Of a DNA stretch of 14,343 nt, positions 6,839 to 14,343 are shown piece by piece. The notes beneath the pieces are model-generated. The model worked only from the letters and a program-made list of their open reading frames with translations. It made no database searches and was not told the origin of the DNA. Each line of letters begins with the position of its first letter. The first letter of the stretch is position 1. Source of the DNA: Neptuniibacter sp. (GTDB lineage Bacteria > Pseudomonadota > Gammaproteobacteria > Pseudomonadales > Balneatricaceae); NCBI GenBank assembly GCA_030149405.1, contig JASBRM010000261.1:1-14343 (forward strand). The letters run 5' to 3'. Made by a program: the position numbers and the translations under genes.

Positions 6839-7525
6839 ATGAAAATATTGCTCTTCGATATTGATGGTACATTGATTAGCGCTGGGCCAGCCTCTAGACG
6901 AGCCTTCAATACCGCATTTAAGGAGTTATTTTACACTGAGCCAGTGATTGATGATGTAGAAATTGATGGAGCGACCGATCCTCAAATTTGTCACGATATT
7001 GCTATTGCAACTTTCTCAAGGAGCCTGACATACGATGAGTATAGTCTACTCATAGACCGTTACGTCGAATTACTATATATAGAAATTGATGTTGAAACAG
7101 ATTTCAGGGTGATGCCTGGTGTTTCTGAACTTCTTAAAACTCTAAAGGGGAATGACGATTTTCATGTTGGGCTTCAAACCGGCAACATTGAGCAAGCAGC
7201 GCACGCTAAACTTAGCAGAGCAGGATTGGTTGAATTCTTTGATTTTGGTGGCTTTGGGACTGATAGCGCTGATCGTTCAGAGATAATTTCCCTCGCTTTA
7301 GGCCGTGCTAAGGACTTTCTTAATATTCGTGAGGTTTATCTGGAGGATGTGTTTGTTATAGGAGATTCACCTCAAGATATTAGAGCCGCTAAAAAACTAG
7401 GTGTTAAAGCCATAGGCGTTGGAACAGGTATCTACTCAATCGATGAACTAATGGCTGAAGAGCCCAACTGTGTGGTCACGGACCTTTCCGATGTGGTATC
7501 AATCTGTTCCTTATTTGTAGCCTAA
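6839..7525 (+). CDS. HAD-superfamily hydrolase, phosphoglycolate-phosphatase-like
   Basis: This 228-residue cytoplasmic protein is a small HAD phosphatase. Motif I is FDIDGTL with Asp7 as the nucleophile and Asp9 as the acid/base. Motif II is QTGN with Thr114. Motif III/IV is FVIGDSPQDIRAA with GDSPQD at 175-180, which binds the Mg2+. The region between motifs I and II is the right size for the helical C1 cap of the Gph/beta-phosphoglucomutase branch. These enzymes remove phosphate from small metabolites such as phosphoglycolate, but the substrate cannot be told from sequence. The ATG at 6839 lacks a clear Shine-Dalgarno; it is kept because it places the catalytic Asp at the expected position near the N-terminus. 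It lies 84 bases after the repeat-protein stop with no terminator between, so the two may be co-transcribed. Confidence 0.9.
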   Translation: MKILLFDIDGTLISAGPASRRAFNTAFKELFYTEPVIDDVEIDGATDPQICHDIAIATFSRSLTYDEYSLLIDRYVELLYIEIDVETDFRVMPGVSELLKTLKGNDDFHVGLQTGNIEQAAHAKLSRAGLVEFFDFGGFGTDSADRSEIISLALGRAKDFLNIREVYLEDVFVIGDSPQDIRAAKKLGVKAIGVGTGIYSIDELMAEEPNCVVTDLSDVVSICSLFVA

Positions 7526-7702
7526 TTTAGAGCTTGCGATGGATACAACTTCAACATAATTAGGAAAAGGACTATCCTCTCAGTTAATTCTGGCATTACG
7601 TCCTCATGAACTAGGTCGTACCAGATTATTCTTCAAATCAGCTCCACCTACTCCACTTTCTCACCTATGAAATATTCTGGTACCACTTGTTAAAACATCA
7701 AC

Positions 7703-7718
7703 TCGGTACTGGTACCGA
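7703..7718. repeat. Short perfect inverted repeat
   Basis: TCGGTAC (7703-7709) and GTACCGA (7712-7718) are perfect inverted complements around TG. The 8-mer CTGGTACC occurs here (7709-7716) and again 32 bases upstream (7677-7684). With no T-run and no adjacent start it is not an obvious terminator or operator. Confidence 0.35.
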
Positions 7719-7765
7719 ATCTCGTACGGGCTGATTGACAAACACTGGTGAGACCGCGAGAATTG

Positions 7766-7836
7766 CGGCCTAACGGTCATGGTGGGGCGTTCTCATAATC
7801 GGCAGGTCCTGGGTTCGAGTCCCGGAAGGCCCACCA
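7766..7836 (+). pseudogene. Degenerate tRNA with CAU anticodon loop (tRNA-Met/Ile2-like remnant)
   Basis: The 3' half has exact tRNA geometry: anticodon loop CTCATAA (7792-7798), 3' stem TCGGC, variable loop AGGTC, T arm CTGGG-TTCGAGT-CCCGG (7809-7825), acceptor strand AAGGCCC, discriminator A and an encoded CCA (7834-7836). The 5' half is damaged. CGGCCTA (7766-7772) matches five of seven acceptor positions, the D arm is about four bases short, and the 5' anticodon strand GCGTT pairs with TCGGC at only two of five positions. It therefore cannot fold as a working tRNA. It is either a decayed gene or the 3' end of a tRNA gene copied as an attachment site when an element integrated; no integrase is in the window. 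Confidence 0.65.
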
Positions 7837-7956
7837 CCCCTTGTTCGTAAGATTTTCAATCCCATATTCCCTCTTACTTATTTACTCTATGCTAGCTTCC
7901 TTTGGTCATACTCTAATACTGCAGTCAGTTCCTAGTCCCAACTTTTCTATTCAAAG

Positions 7957-8511
7957 TTAGTCTGTCTTTACTCTATCTCCAGACCCCGAACCCGTAACAG
8001 TCAGGATGATATATTTGAAGTAATTTCCAACCGACATTTCTACGATCATTTTTTCATCTGTCTGAGCTAACAACTCTGGTGTCGACATATCAATCTCATT
8101 TACCTGAGCCAAACCAGTTATTCCTGGGCGGACTTCGTAAACACCTCTCTCTGAGCGATGCGAAATTAGCTCAACCTGATTAAACAAATTCGGACGGGGC
8201 CCAACTAAGCTCATCTCCCCTTTTAGGACATTCCATAGCTGCGGCAATTCATCTAACTTAGTCTTGCGAAGAAAGCCCCCAAACTTAGTAATAGATGATG
8301 CCGAAGCTAAATGACTAGCTACCGATTGTGTTCCAACCGACATCGTACGAAATTTAACCAACTGAAACGGCCTTTTGCCTCTTCCTACACGCTCTTGAAT
8401 GAACAAAGGTGAACCCGTATCAAATAAACCGACAAGATAGATTATCAGTAAAACCGGAAAACCTATCGTCAAACCTAATAAAGCAAAAAATAAATCAAAA
8501 AAACGCAGCAA
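7957..8511 (-). CDS. Initiating sugar-phosphate transferase, PglC/WcaJ C-terminal type
   Basis: This 184-residue monotopic membrane enzyme moves a sugar-1-phosphate from a UDP-sugar to undecaprenyl phosphate, the first step of O-unit assembly. One N-terminal hydrophobic helix (about residues 5-28, with a central Pro) is followed by QERVG, KFRTM, the catalytic Asp-Glu in [14 protein letters not shown], then MSLVGPRP and PGITGLAQV, all family hallmarks. At 184 residues it is the short PglC-like form, without the extra membrane domain of WcaJ. The start is TTG at 8511, immediately after the TAA of the epimerase gene and in the same frame. A good ribosome site (AAAGGA) sits 8 bases before it, inside the last epimerase codons. 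The pairing with the epimerase resembles WreQ/WreU and WbpV/WbpL, so the first sugar may be QuiNAc or FucNAc. Confidence 0.92.
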   Translation of the reverse strand: MLRFFDLFFALLGLTIGFPVLLIIYLVGLFDTGSPLFIQERVGRGKRPFQLVKFRTMSVGTQSVASHLASASSITKFGGFLRKTKLDELPQLWNVLKGEMSLVGPRPNLFNQVELISHRSERGVYEVRPGITGLAQVNEIDMSTPELLAQTDEKMIVEMSVGNYFKYIILTVTGSGSGDRVKTD

Positions 8512-9441
8512 TTACTTATTCCTTTCCATAAAGTCTTTTACCGTTTCCCTAATAGCCTCTTTAAAAGTATAAGGAGGCGTCCAACCTAACATATCAACGG
8601 CTTTAGATGAGTCAACCTGAAGGTTGCCCACTAAACGATCCACCACAGCACTCTTACCACTGAGCTTCCCAACCAACTTAAATAACCACACAGGCACTGG
8701 AATTAACTTTGGAGATTGCCCCATTCCTGAACGCATCAGAGATACGAGTGTTCGCAATGAAACATCCTGACCATCAGATATAACAAAGGTCTGATTAGAC
8801 GCGGCAGGATGATGAACACACTCCAGAATAAAGGCAGCAATATTTTGAATAAAAATAAAGCTGCGGCGATTATTCACTGAAGCAAATGGTAAAGGAATGG
8901 GGCGATTAACCAATTTAATCAAGCTTGCAAAATTACCCGGTGCAGAAGGACCATAAATTAAGGGAGGGCGAATAATAACAACTTCAAGACCCGTCTCTTT
9001 TGCAATAGTTTTTAACCCTTCTTCCGCCTGGTATTTAGACATAGAGTATGGGTCATGCGGTGCTGGCGGCATATCTTCAGTGAAAGGGGCATCATTTGAA
9101 TTAATCCCGTTTACACCGATACTGCTCAGATAAATAAACCTTTTCACTCCAGATTCTGCAGCACTCCTAGCCAGTTTTAATGAGCTTTCTACATTTACAC
9201 AATTAAAAGCATCAGCATCATTAGCGCCTTCCCCAAATACATGAGCTTTAGCCGCTAAATGAATAACAACATCAAATTGATCTAGTCCTGGAGCGGCGTA
9301 ATCCTTCCTGCTCAGATCGCCTATGACAAATGAATTTCTGGTTTGACTTCTTGTACCACGAACAGCGTCATAATGTGCTGCCACAGCCTGATATACACCC
9401 TTGCCTAAAAAGCCATTACTTCCTGTGATTAGAACTTTCAT
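8512..9441 (-). CDS. NAD-dependent epimerase/dehydratase (WbpV/WreQ-like sugar 4-reductase or epimerase)
   Basis: This 309-residue extended short-chain dehydrogenase/reductase acts on a nucleotide sugar. The N-terminus has the NAD(P) motif GSNGFLG (residues 7-13), then HLAAKAHVFG, the Ser in YLSSIGVNG and the catalytic YSMSK (Tyr-x3-Lys). RPPLIYGP and RRSFIFIQNIAAFI fit the sugar-binding part of the GalE/WbpV branch. Relatives beside a PglC-like transferase reduce UDP-4-keto-6-deoxy-GlcNAc to UDP-QuiNAc or UDP-FucNAc; others are 4-epimerases of UDP-GlcNAc. Sequence alone does not decide. The 4,6-dehydratase that would supply the keto sugar is not in the window. ATG 9441 abuts the TAG of the glycosyltransferase in the same frame and has no evident ribosome site, so translation is probably coupled. 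Confidence 0.92.
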   Translation of the reverse strand: MKVLITGSNGFLGKGVYQAVAAHYDAVRGTRSQTRNSFVIGDLSRKDYAAPGLDQFDVVIHLAAKAHVFGEGANDADAFNCVNVESSLKLARSAAESGVKRFIYLSSIGVNGINSNDAPFTEDMPPAPHDPYSMSKYQAEEGLKTIAKETGLEVVIIRPPLIYGPSAPGNFASLIKLVNRPIPLPFASVNNRRSFIFIQNIAAFILECVHHPAASNQTFVISDGQDVSLRTLVSLMRSGMGQSPKLIPVPVWLFKLVGKLSGKSAVVDRLVGNLQVDSSKAVDMLGWTPPYTFKEAIRETVKDFMERNK

Positions 9442-10194
9442 CTACGTTTTAGTGATCATCTTATTCAAGTACTTAACTGGGAGGCGAGATAACACGAAGA
9501 GGACGTTTGAATACACTTCATTTTCTTTCAGAGAAACTAACATCTCTTTTGTAGACAATGCATAACTACTGAAGCCAGATGTACTAATCCCACCTTCACG
9601 CATACACACCCAAGGATTTCCACATTTTACATATGAGGCTTTTTTGCGAAAAAGAGATCGAACCATATACTCAAAGTCAGCGGCTATCTTAAAACCAACT
9701 TTATAAAAGCCATTTTGAATATATAAATCTCGTTTTACATAGGCGCCAGGGTGGGGAGGCATCAATCCAAACCGCAACATCCAAGGCCTAAAAAATGTAG
9801 ATTTATATATTCTGGTGACAACGTCTTTGCATTCAGGTTTTACAAATTGCACCGAGCCTAGAATCATATCTTTATTAGACTTTGCAAACCTTGCCACTTC
9901 AGATAAAACACCTTCGTGAGTAAAAAAATCATCTGAATTTAGAATACCTACATAGTCTCCTGTTGATACAGCTATGCCTTTATTCATAGCATCATAGATG
10001 CCTTTATCCGGCTCAGAGATAAAATATGCTAATTCCTCAGCATATTCTTGAATAATCTCTGTAGTTTTATCAGTAGAACCACCATCTATAATTATGTATT
10101 CAACATTTTGATAATCCTGCTGCAAAACAGATTCAATAGCGTCCCGAATATAGCTTTCGGAGTTATAACAAACGGTGACAATTGATATTTTCAT
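9442..10194 (-). CDS. Family 2 glycosyltransferase, WcaE-like
   Basis: This 250-residue GT-A fold enzyme transfers a sugar from a nucleotide donor during assembly of the repeat unit on the inner face of the membrane. The N-terminus ISIVTVCYNSE and VEYIIIDGGSTDKT are the donor-binding strands of family 2, EPDKGIYDAMNKG and the NSDD (a DxD-like metal site) follow, and AADFEYMVR holds the likely catalytic acidic pair. There is no membrane segment. Donor and acceptor cannot be told; next to GDP-mannose and GDP-fucose genes, fucose or mannose transfer is possible. It starts at ATG 10194, three bases after the manC stop and in the same frame, without a visible ribosome site. Confidence 0.92.
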   Translation of the reverse strand: MKISIVTVCYNSESYIRDAIESVLQQDYQNVEYIIIDGGSTDKTTEIIQEYAEELAYFISEPDKGIYDAMNKGIAVSTGDYVGILNSDDFFTHEGVLSEVARFAKSNKDMILGSVQFVKPECKDVVTRIYKSTFFRPWMLRFGLMPPHPGAYVKRDLYIQNGFYKVGFKIAADFEYMVRSLFRKKASYVKCGNPWVCMREGGISTSGFSSYALSTKEMLVSLKENEVYSNVLFVLSRLPVKYLNKMITKT

Positions 10195-10197
10195 TAA

Positions 10198-11637
10198 CTA
10201 GACACGACCATATTGATCTTTGATACGAACTATATCATCTTCACCTAAGTAAGATCCTGACTGAACTTCAATCATTTCCAAAGGGATCACTCCTGGGTTT
10301 TCCAACGCATGTACCTGCCCAACAGGAATAAAAGTTGATTCATTTTCAGAGACCAAATAACTTTTATCTCCATTTTTCACCTTAGCAGTACCCGAAACCA
10401 CAACCCAATGCTCAGCTCGGTGATGATGCATCTGCACAGAAAGCTTTTGGCCAGGGTCAACAGTGATACGTTTGACCTGATATCTCTCTCCACTATCGAT
10501 GGAGTCATATTTACCCCACGGGCGGTAAACTTCACGGTGCTCATGATGTTCTGAACGACCAGAAGTTTTAACTTGCTCAACGATCTTCTTTACATTTTGA
10601 ACTTGGTCTTTATTGGCAACCAATAACGCATCATCTGTATCCACAATGACGAGATTATCCACTCCCAATGTAGTTACTAAACGTTTGCCACTACAAATTA
10701 GGCTTTGTTTCGTGTCATGCATAATCACATTCGCGCTCTTTCCCCGAGAGCACAAAATAGAGTTACCCTGCTCATTTTTCTCAGCGATATCCCACAAAGC
10801 AGACCAACTTCCAACATCACTCCAACCGGCATCCAGAGAAGCAACAACAACATCACCCGTTGACGAAAGCGGCTCCATAATAGCGTAGTCTATGGATTCA
10901 TCAGGACAGGCCTCAAAAGCAGCCTTGTCCACACGAATAAAATCCATATCCTGCTGAGTTTTCTGCATACTGAGTTCACAGGCTGAATAAATATCTGGCC
11001 GATACTGTTTTAATGTTTCCAAATACCGATCAGCTCTCAGCATGAACATGCCACTATTCCATAGAAAGCCTTCTGCTATGTATTTTTTTGCTTTGTCCAG
11101 ATCCGGTTTTTCAACAAACTGCTTAACTTCAGAAGGCTCATTACTTTGAGATACTCTCTCAATATAACCATAACCTGTTGCAGGTTCGTGCGGCACAATA
11201 CCAAAAGTACCGAACATACCTTGTTCAACAATGGGTAGAAGTTGAATGACTGCCTGCTGAAAAGCTTCTGTATCCTGGATCACATGATCTGCCGCTAAAA
11301 CCAATAAGACAGGAGCTGTGTCACTTTCCTGGCTATTGGCTAAAGCTTGAAATGCAGCCAAGGCAATTGCTGGTGCCGTATTACGCCCAACTGGCTCCAA
11401 TAAAATCTGAGCCGATTGATTTTGTTGGCGTAACTGCTCTGCTACTAAAAAACGGTGTTCCTCATTACAGATAACAATTGAATCTGCAGCATTAACTCCT
11501 TGTAAACGTTCAGTGGTTTGCTGCAGCATTGTCTGCTGACCAGCCAAAGCAAGAAACTGCTTTGGAAAAGCGGTCCGGGATAAGGGCCATAACCGGGTAC
11601 CAGAACCACCAGCCATTATCACAGGAATCATCATCAT
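10198..11637 (-). CDS. manC: Mannose-1-phosphate guanylyltransferase / mannose-6-phosphate isomerase
   Basis: This 479-residue bifunctional enzyme converts fructose-6-phosphate to mannose-6-phosphate and mannose-1-phosphate plus GTP to GDP-mannose. The N-terminal nucleotidyltransferase has the signature [14 protein letters not shown] and the sugar-binding FVEKPD. The C-terminal type II isomerase cupin has [10 protein letters not shown] with its metal-binding His and Glu. The length is that of the ManC/AlgA/XanB family. Three ATG codons in a row open the gene (11637, 11634, 11631). AAGGAG (11647-11642) lies 4 bases from the first, so the second, at 7 bases, may be used as often. The stop codon of gmm is part of this ribosome site. 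The phosphomannomutase (ManB) needed between the two activities is not in the window. Confidence 0.97.
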   Translation of the reverse strand: MMMIPVIMAGGSGTRLWPLSRTAFPKQFLALAGQQTMLQQTTERLQGVNAADSIVICNEEHRFLVAEQLRQQNQSAQILLEPVGRNTAPAIALAAFQALANSQESDTAPVLLVLAADHVIQDTEAFQQAVIQLLPIVEQGMFGTFGIVPHEPATGYGYIERVSQSNEPSEVKQFVEKPDLDKAKKYIAEGFLWNSGMFMLRADRYLETLKQYRPDIYSACELSMQKTQQDMDFIRVDKAAFEACPDESIDYAIMEPLSSTGDVVVASLDAGWSDVGSWSALWDIAEKNEQGNSILCSRGKSANVIMHDTKQSLICSGKRLVTTLGVDNLVIVDTDDALLVANKDQVQNVKKIVEQVKTSGRSEHHEHREVYRPWGKYDSIDSGERYQVKRITVDPGQKLSVQMHHHRAEHWVVVSGTAKVKNGDKSYLVSENESTFIPVGQVHALENPGVIPLEMIEVQSGSYLGEDDIVRIKDQYGRV

Positions 11638-11645
11638 TTTACTCC

Positions 11646-12179
11646 TTACAACACTTGTGATGCTGTGTGAAATCCTTGTTCTTTTTGAAAATACCAGCGC
11701 GTATGCCGATGTACATCTGAATCCAACAATAGATCCGCTTCATCAAACCAGCGGTAGGAATTATGTTGTGAATACGGTAACGACAAATCTTCAAGTAGAG
11801 TGATTTCGAACGCATTTACCACATAATGAGTGCTAACGGGATTTTCAGCAAGACACTGATCTTTCGTAAAGATACTGTCTTCATAAAAGTGCTCATATAA
11901 GCCCAGATAAGTTGCCTGTTGTATATCTAACTCAATACCTAACTCAACCTCAGTCAGCCGGGCAAATGCCGAACGAAGTGACTCACCTTTTAATACCCTT
12001 CCTCCGGGCACAAACCACATCCCCAGTGCAGGGCGATTAACACGCTTGCCTAATAAAACCTGGCCTTTATGGTTTCGAACAATCAAATCAATTGAGACAA
12101 GCGGGGTATTGGCTACAATAAGCTGAAATGTATCAGAGGGTAAAAACGCAGAAGAAGAAACCTTTTCGGTCTTAGGCAC
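11646..12179 (-). CDS. gmm: GDP-mannose mannosyl hydrolase, Nudix family
   Basis: This Nudix-fold enzyme hydrolyses GDP-mannose (and GDP-glucose) to GDP and sugar and probably tunes the GDP-mannose pool for fucose synthesis. [30 protein letters not shown] and the altered Nudix box [10 protein letters not shown]...RLTEVELG are typical of Gmm/WcaH, where the usual REUxEE is changed and the enzyme attacks at carbon. HFYED and THYVVNAFE follow. Two starts are possible. An ATG at 12212 gives 188 residues but has no ribosome site and overlaps fcl by 41 bases. GTG at 12179 has AGGA 8 bases upstream, overlaps fcl by 8 bases and gives 177 residues, nearer the usual 160. I prefer the latter. Confidence 0.9.
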   Translation of the reverse strand: MPKTEKVSSSAFLPSDTFQLIVANTPLVSIDLIVRNHKGQVLLGKRVNRPALGMWFVPGGRVLKGESLRSAFARLTEVELGIELDIQQATYLGLYEHFYEDSIFTKDQCLAENPVSTHYVVNAFEITLLEDLSLPYSQHNSYRWFDEADLLLDSDVHRHTRWYFQKEQGFHTASQVL

Positions 12180-13134
12180 GAAAATTATCCTGGTTAGCAA
12201 GAAACCATTCATATGTACTTTTCAGTCCATCGAATAGTTCAACCTTATAAGCCCACCCCAGTTTAGTCAGAGTCTCAACGCTCATGAGCTTTCGAGGTGT
12301 ACCATCGGGTTTACTGGTATCAAATACTATCTCGCCACTGAAGCCAACCACCTTAGCCATGGTCTGTGCCAATTCTGCAATAGTACAATCCTTACCCGTA
12401 CCCACGTTAATATGACTCAGCATATCATCGGTACAAGCCTCATATTTAATCTGGTCAACATTAGCCACAAAAATAGAAGCCTCAGCCATATCATCAACAT
12501 GTAAAAACTCACGCATAGGCTGCCCCGTCCCCCATACAACGACCTCTTTAGCCCCGCTGAGCTTAGCCTCATGAAAGCGACGCATCATGGCGGGAATCAC
12601 ATGAGAATTATCTGGGTGAAAGTTATCATTGATCCCGTATAAGTTAGTCGGCATAACGCTGCGATAATTACGGCCGTATTGACGGTTATAGGACTCACAC
12701 AATTTTATCCCTGCAATCTTAGCGATAGCATAAGGTTCATTAGTGGGCTCCAACGTACCAGTCAGCAAAGCACTCTCGCACATTGGTTGCTGCGACATTT
12801 TTGGATAAATACATGATGAACCAAGAAAAAGCAGATCATTTACACCAGACAAATGAGCCGAATGAATAATATTACATTCCATCATCAGGTTTTCATAAAT
12901 AAAGTCCGCAGGGTAAGTGTTATTGGCAATAATACCGCCGACCTTAGCTGCCGCGAGATACACCTGATCGATATTGGATTCCAAAAAGAACGCTTTCACT
13001 GCTTCCTGATCAAGTAAGTTTAGTTCTTGACGAGACCGCAGAATAAGCTCTACATCCGGCTCAGCAGATAGTTTTCTTACTATAGCAGAGCCGACCATCC
13101 CTTTATGACCAGCAACAAATACTCTTTTGGCCAT
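12172..13134 (-). CDS. fcl: GDP-L-fucose synthase
   Basis: Fcl (WcaG) is the NADPH-dependent 3,5-epimerase and 4-reductase that turns GDP-4-keto-6-deoxy-D-mannose into GDP-L-fucose in the cytoplasm. The protein follows E. coli Fcl along its whole length: [10 protein letters not shown] for [17 protein letters not shown], the catalytic Ser in [14 protein letters not shown] with the Tyr and Lys, [18 protein letters not shown] and PDGTPRKL. I start it at ATG 13134, which gives 320 residues beginning MAKRV and has AAGGGTG about 6 bases upstream inside the end of gmd. A TTG five codons earlier (13149) would extend it but has no support. The gap to gmd is 4 bases, and the 3' end overlaps gmm, consistent with one coupled operon. 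Confidence 0.97.
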   Translation of the reverse strand: MAKRVFVAGHKGMVGSAIVRKLSAEPDVELILRSRQELNLLDQEAVKAFFLESNIDQVYLAAAKVGGIIANNTYPADFIYENLMMECNIIHSAHLSGVNDLLFLGSSCIYPKMSQQPMCESALLTGTLEPTNEPYAIAKIAGIKLCESYNRQYGRNYRSVMPTNLYGINDNFHPDNSHVIPAMMRRFHEAKLSGAKEVVVWGTGQPMREFLHVDDMAEASIFVANVDQIKYEACTDDMLSHINVGTGKDCTIAELAQTMAKVVGFSGEIVFDTSKPDGTPRKLMSVETLTKLGWAYKVELFDGLKSTYEWFLANQDNFRA

Positions 13135-13138
13135 AGAA

Positions 13139-14260
13139 TCACCCTTCAAACGTCACGTTAACGTTATAACCGTGTTCTTTTAACAAAGCATGTTGTTTGG
13201 CTTTTTGCAGATCCGATCGAACCATCTCTTTACACATCTGCTCAACAGTAATCTCAGGCTCCCATCCTAATTTATCTTTTGCCTTCGTGGGGTCTCCCAA
13301 AAGGGTTTCTACTTCAGCTGGACGGAAATACTTTGGATCAACACGAACAATAATTTCCCCTTCATTCAAAGCTGGGCATTGATCACCTTCGATTGAATCG
13401 ATAATTGCAATTTCATCAACACCTTCACCTTCAAAGCGCAAATTAATGCCCAGTTCTTTCGCAGAGAGGCTCACGAAATCCCTTACTGAGATTTGGTTAC
13501 CTGTAGCGATGACGAAATCTTCAGCTTGTTCCTGCTGCAACATCATCCACTGCATACGAACATAATCTTTAGCATGCCCCCAATCGCGAAGTGCATCCAT
13601 ATTGCCAAGATACAAACATTTCTCTATGCCCTGTGAAATATTCGCCAGCGCACGAGTAATCTTACGCGTCACAAAAGTCTCTCCTCGGCGAGGTGACTCA
13701 TGGTTAAACAAAATCCCGTTGCACGCATAGATCCCGTACGCTTCGCGATAATTGACCGTTATCCAATACGCATAGAGCTTGGCAACGGCGTAGGGCGATC
13801 GGGGATAAAACGGGGTTGTCTCGCCCTGAGGAGTTTCTTGGACAAGCCCGTAGAGTTCGGACGTCGAAGCTTGATAGAAACGTGCCTTCCTGTCGAGACC
13901 CAAAAAGCGGATCGCCTCCAGCAAACGCAATGTACCGATCGCATCGACGTCAGCGGTATATTCCGGCGCTTCAAAACTGACCGCGACGTGGCTTTGCGCT
14001 CCCAGATTATAAACTTCGTCCGGCTGCACTTCGGACAGGATGCGGGTCAGGTTCGATGTGTCGGTCAAATCGCCGTAGTGCAGTATCATGCGGGTATTAT
14101 CCGCGTGCGGATCTTCGTAGATATGATCGATCCGCTGGGTATTGAACAGCGATGCCCGGCGTTTGATGCCGTGAACCTCATATCCCTTTTCGAGCAGGAA
14201 TTCCGCCAGATAGGAACCATCCTGTCCGGTGATCCCGGTGATCAACGCCTTTTTCGCCAT
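13139..14260 (-). CDS. gmd: GDP-mannose 4,6-dehydratase
   Basis: Gmd removes water from GDP-D-mannose to give GDP-4-keto-6-deoxy-D-mannose, the branch point to GDP-fucose. The 373-residue protein has NADP motif [10 protein letters not shown], the [15 protein letters not shown] tetramer loop, the catalytic Thr/Ser-Glu in STSELYG and YAVAK with Tyr and Lys, and the nearly invariant [16 protein letters not shown]. Length is the family's normal one. ATG 14260 has GAAGG 7 bases upstream, so the gene is complete and is the first gene of the operon seen here. The first 190 or so codons (13681-14260) are about 54 percent GC by hand count, while the adjoining 300 bases are about 43 percent. This suggests a recombinant gene. 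Confidence 0.97.
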   Translation of the reverse strand: MAKKALITGITGQDGSYLAEFLLEKGYEVHGIKRRASLFNTQRIDHIYEDPHADNTRMILHYGDLTDTSNLTRILSEVQPDEVYNLGAQSHVAVSFEAPEYTADVDAIGTLRLLEAIRFLGLDRKARFYQASTSELYGLVQETPQGETTPFYPRSPYAVAKLYAYWITVNYREAYGIYACNGILFNHESPRRGETFVTRKITRALANISQGIEKCLYLGNMDALRDWGHAKDYVRMQWMMLQQEQAEDFVIATGNQISVRDFVSLSAKELGINLRFEGEGVDEIAIIDSIEGDQCPALNEGEIIVRVDPKYFRPAEVETLLGDPTKAKDKLGWEPEITVEQMCKEMVRSDLQKAKQHALLKEHGYNVNVTFEG

Positions 14261-14343
14261 TGGTCTGCCTTCACGATTTCAAAAAGAATTGTGGAATTTT
14301 CTGTATATTCTTCAACAGCAATGTCCCTGCCCCGCCGACCTTG
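14261..14343. other. Upstream flank of gmd, cut by the window end
   Basis: Only 83 bases are present. The part next to gmd holds its ribosome site and an AT-rich stretch (about 14279-14310) that could contain a promoter, but no clear -35/-10 pair or JUMPStart-type element is visible. The outermost 20 bases are GC-rich and may belong to another gene. Confidence 0.35.

Larger units (their letters stand above)
7526..7956. other. Non-coding region between convergent genes, holding a tRNA remnant
   Basis: No gene is seen. The phosphatase (plus strand) and the polysaccharide operon (minus strand) converge here. It contains an inverted repeat at 7703-7718 and a degenerate tRNA-like sequence at 7766-7836 (both listed). 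I found no clear intrinsic terminator for either side; the AACTTT/AAAGTT pairing at 7940-7958 is weak and lacks a T-run. Confidence 0.5.

Noticed and set aside
7781..7835. tRNA with GGTGGG/CCCACC as the acceptor stem
   Set aside because: This would leave no room for a D arm and ends in CCC rather than CCA. The AAGGCCC-A-CCA reading gives exact spacing for the whole 3' half.
13759..13974. Short open frame within gmd on the same strand
   Set aside because: It is an out-of-frame reading of the GC-rich half of gmd; the main frame carries the dehydratase motifs without a break.
1..14343. CRISPR array, insertion sequence, phage or toxin-antitoxin system
   Set aside because: No regular short repeats with spacers, no transposase, integrase or phage gene, and no toxin-antitoxin-like small gene pair was found on either strand.

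Overview
The window looks like part of the chromosome of a moderately AT-rich gammaproteobacterium, possibly a marine one. The GDP-L-fucose enzymes closely resemble enterobacterial Gmd, Fcl, Gmm and ManC, and the ketone-oxidation genes resemble those described in Pseudomonas. No rRNA, transposase, integrase or CRISPR array is visible, so the genus is not fixed.

Left part (1-5980, plus strand): a small catabolic module. A sigma-54-dependent activator with an AcoR/GAF-type architecture (458-2473) is followed by its own terminator and a 690-base intergenic region. That region holds two related hairpins 207 bases apart that share a near-identical loop; the second is a strong intrinsic terminator. 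Next come a flavoprotein Baeyer-Villiger-type monooxygenase (3164-4792) and a homoserine-acetyltransferase-fold esterase (4832-5875), closed by a terminator at 5954-5980. A monooxygenase beside a MetX-like esterase matches the MekA/MekB arrangement for methyl-ketone breakdown in Pseudomonas veronii: ketone to ester, then ester to alcohol plus acid. The activator would sense the substrate and switch the pair on.

Middle part (5981-7956): a low-density stretch. It holds a small secreted protein built of 40-residue repeats (6290-6754) with a decayed fourth unit after its stop, a HAD-family phosphatase (6839-7525), and a degenerate tRNA-like sequence (7766-7836) with an intact T arm and an encoded CCA. 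The tRNA remnant lies between the two functional modules and may mark an old integration boundary.

Right part (7957-14260, minus strand, read from right to left): the 5' end of a surface-polysaccharide (O-antigen or capsule) operon. The order is gmd, fcl, gmm, manC, a family-2 glycosyltransferase, an SDR epimerase/reductase and a small PglC/WcaJ-type initiating sugar-phosphate transferase. ManC makes GDP-mannose, and Gmd plus Fcl turn it into GDP-L-fucose. The last two genes resemble pairs that make and load the first sugar (for example UDP-QuiNAc or UDP-FucNAc) onto undecaprenyl phosphate. Genes are packed extremely tightly: manC, the glycosyltransferase, the epimerase and the transferase all lie in one reading frame, separated by at most a stop codon plus one triplet. 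The first half of gmd is clearly more GC-rich than the rest, which suggests a recombination joint inside the gene.
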